Shown: piece by piece, positions 63,594 through 64,000 of the stretch | How positions within the stretch are numbered: position 1 is the stretch's first letter | How the letters are laid out: each line of letters opens with the position of its first letter | From: Rhodanobacter sp. DHB23 | GTDB lineage: Bacteria > Pseudomonadota > Gammaproteobacteria > Xanthomonadales > Rhodanobacteraceae | Direction of reading: 5' to 3' | NCBI RefSeq assembly: GCF_014842975.1 | Contig: NZ_JACYXK010000016.1 | Span: forward strand, 43,735-107,734 | DNA length: 64,000 nt | Notes under the pieces: model-generated | What the model saw: only the letters and a program-made list of their open reading frames with translations | Told to the model about the DNA's origin: nothing | The model's database searches: none | Position numbers and translations under genes: made by a program

Positions 63594-63818
63594 CGACCAC
63601 GCAACATCCCAGCCGGTCTCCTTGAAAAATTGTTGAAGCTCTTGTCGATCAGCGACCCAAGAATCGAACGCATTGTTCGCATTGGGGCCGTTTGAACCAA
63701 CCCACCACTCGTAAATAAACAAGCCATCCCTGCCCTCGGCATCACCTGAGACCAACACTCGATGCTCGGCTCTTTCACTGTTCCGGATTTCTCCGATGGT
63801 ATCTAAGGGGATGCGCAT
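63588..63818 (-). CDS. Small integron cassette protein, unknown function
   Basis: A 76-residue acidic protein starting MRIPLDTIGEIRNSERAEHR, with aromatic-rich segments (GLFIYEWWVGSNGPN) and the ending FKETGWDVAWST. It starts only a few bases after the core of attC 5 and has no clear Shine-Dalgarno apart from TTAGGT, which comes from the attC core. Expression would depend on an upstream cassette or promoter. No family is recognised. Confidence 0.65.
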   Translation of the reverse strand: MRIPLDTIGEIRNSERAEHRVLVSGDAEGRDGLFIYEWWVGSNGPNANNAFDSWVADRQELQQFFKETGWDVAWST

Positions 63819-63822
63819 AGCG

Positions 63823-63878
63823 ACCTAACGCTGGAATTAAGCGGCGGCGGAGCCGTCCGCTTGAATGACTGGTTAGCA
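63823..63878 (-). other. attC site 5
   Basis: 56 bp between ACCTAAC and GTTAGCA. It has the variant GGAATTAAGCGGCGGC-GGA-GCCGTCCGC-TTGAATGACTG, one base shorter than the others in the right stem arm (CCGCTTGAA instead of CCGCCTTGAA). An insertion sequence begins immediately after its core. Confidence 0.88.
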
Positions 63879-64000
63879 GGCTGTTGAGAAACCCCCCGCA
63901 CCGGCGACAATCATAGCCCTCATCAATCATCAGGCCGTTTCCGTGCGCGGAGCCGACATCCAGCAACTGGGCATGTTCTCGTATGTGTCGGTGGACGAGC
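63879..64000 (+). mobile_element. Left end of an insertion sequence abutting attC 5
   Basis: Sequence directly after the GTTAGCA core reads GGCTGTTGAGAAACCCCCCG, which looks like an IS terminal repeat, and a transposase frame starts 64 bases further on. The right end is outside the window, so length and target duplication cannot be judged. Confidence 0.6.
63943..64000 (+). CDS. Transposase N-terminus (IS5/IS1182-like), cut by window edge
   Basis: Nineteen residues from a GTG: VRGADIQQLGMFSYVSVDE. The pattern RGAD...LFSYVS is the usual beginning of DUF772-type transposases of the IS5/IS1182 group, which continue with a conserved proline-rich stretch outside this window. The frame is open further upstream, so the exact start is uncertain. 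It is opposite in strand to the integron cassettes. Confidence 0.6.
   Translation, partial: MRGADIQQLGMFSYVSVDE

Larger units (their letters stand above)
62098..63878 (-). mobile_element. Chromosomal integron gene-cassette array
   Basis: Five near-identical attC sites at about 62098, 62729, 63108, 63537 and 63823 alternate with four short genes, all on the minus strand. Each gene ends at or next to the attC that follows it, which is cassette organisation. The reverse complements (GTTCAAGGCGGACGG ... GCTTAACTCCAGCGTTAG) have the layout of classical attC sites such as that of aadA1. The uniform attC sequence is typical of sedentary chromosomal integrons, and Xanthomonas ones look alike. Base composition is visibly lower in GC than the flanks. 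No intI is in the window; it is expected to the right. Confidence 0.9.

Noticed and set aside
62098..63878. Regular palindromic repeats read as a CRISPR array
   Set aside because: The spacing is irregular (about 290 to 630 bases), each interval holds one gene, and the repeats have attC cores and stem-loop asymmetry.

Overview
This is a high-GC chromosomal segment from a gammaproteobacterium of the order Xanthomonadales. Rhodanobacteraceae or Xanthomonadaceae (for example a Dyella- or Rhodanobacter-like genus) is inferred. The reasons are the three large TonB-dependent receptors, a glycosidase cluster in the order known from Xanthomonas campestris, integron attC sites of the Xanthomonas type, and many REP-like dispersed repeats. 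No rRNA, tRNA or CRISPR array was seen.

Layout. (1) 1-2277: a NUDIX gene cut by the window edge, ispB (octaprenyl diphosphate synthase) and a divergent DedA-rhodanese fusion. (2) 2435-13288: a potassium-uptake locus in the order kdpF, a 27-residue microprotein, kdpA, kdpC, kdpB, a 64-residue protein, an outer-membrane beta-barrel, a repeat-rich gap, kdpD, kdpE. The A-C-B order and the extra microprotein are unusual. (3) 13320-22790: a MocR regulator, an IS3 OrfA-like remnant, an Oar-like TonB-dependent receptor, ssb, a PdxI-like aldo-keto reductase facing a LysR regulator, and a membrane protein with a pilin-like tail. (4) 22894-30141, all minus strand: an AraC regulator, a secreted GH13 enzyme, an esterase whose start codon lies in a MITE-like element, an alcohol dehydrogenase, a PhyH dioxygenase and a SLC45-like sugar transporter.

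(5) 30429-57602 is the centrepiece, a glycan-utilisation locus. GH2 beta-mannosidase, GH3, GH125, GH92 and GH29 lie in one tightly packed operon, followed by a TonB-dependent receptor. On the opposite strand are a second receptor with a TPR-sulfotransferase, and a LacI regulator, FucP-like permease, fructokinase and AGE-family mannose isomerase/epimerase operon. A second GH92 gene follows. GH3, GH125 and GH92 match by family and order the X. campestris N-glycan enzymes NixI, NixJ and NixK. The inferred scheme is receptor-mediated import of mannose-rich N-glycans, periplasmic trimming, and conversion of mannose to fructose and then fructose 6-phosphate. A palindrome TTAGATCGATCTAA, or variants of it, sits before the GH operon and before both receptors; a related sequence occurs twice before the LacI gene. 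Together these suggest one regulon.

(6) 58040-61857: a three-gene two-component system (CHASE3/PAS histidine kinase, Rcp1-type response regulator, REC-kinase-REC hybrid). (7) 62098-63878: a chromosomal integron array with five near-identical attC sites and four cassettes on the minus strand, ending at the right in an insertion sequence that abuts the last attC. No integrase gene is inside the window; by cassette orientation it should lie to the right.
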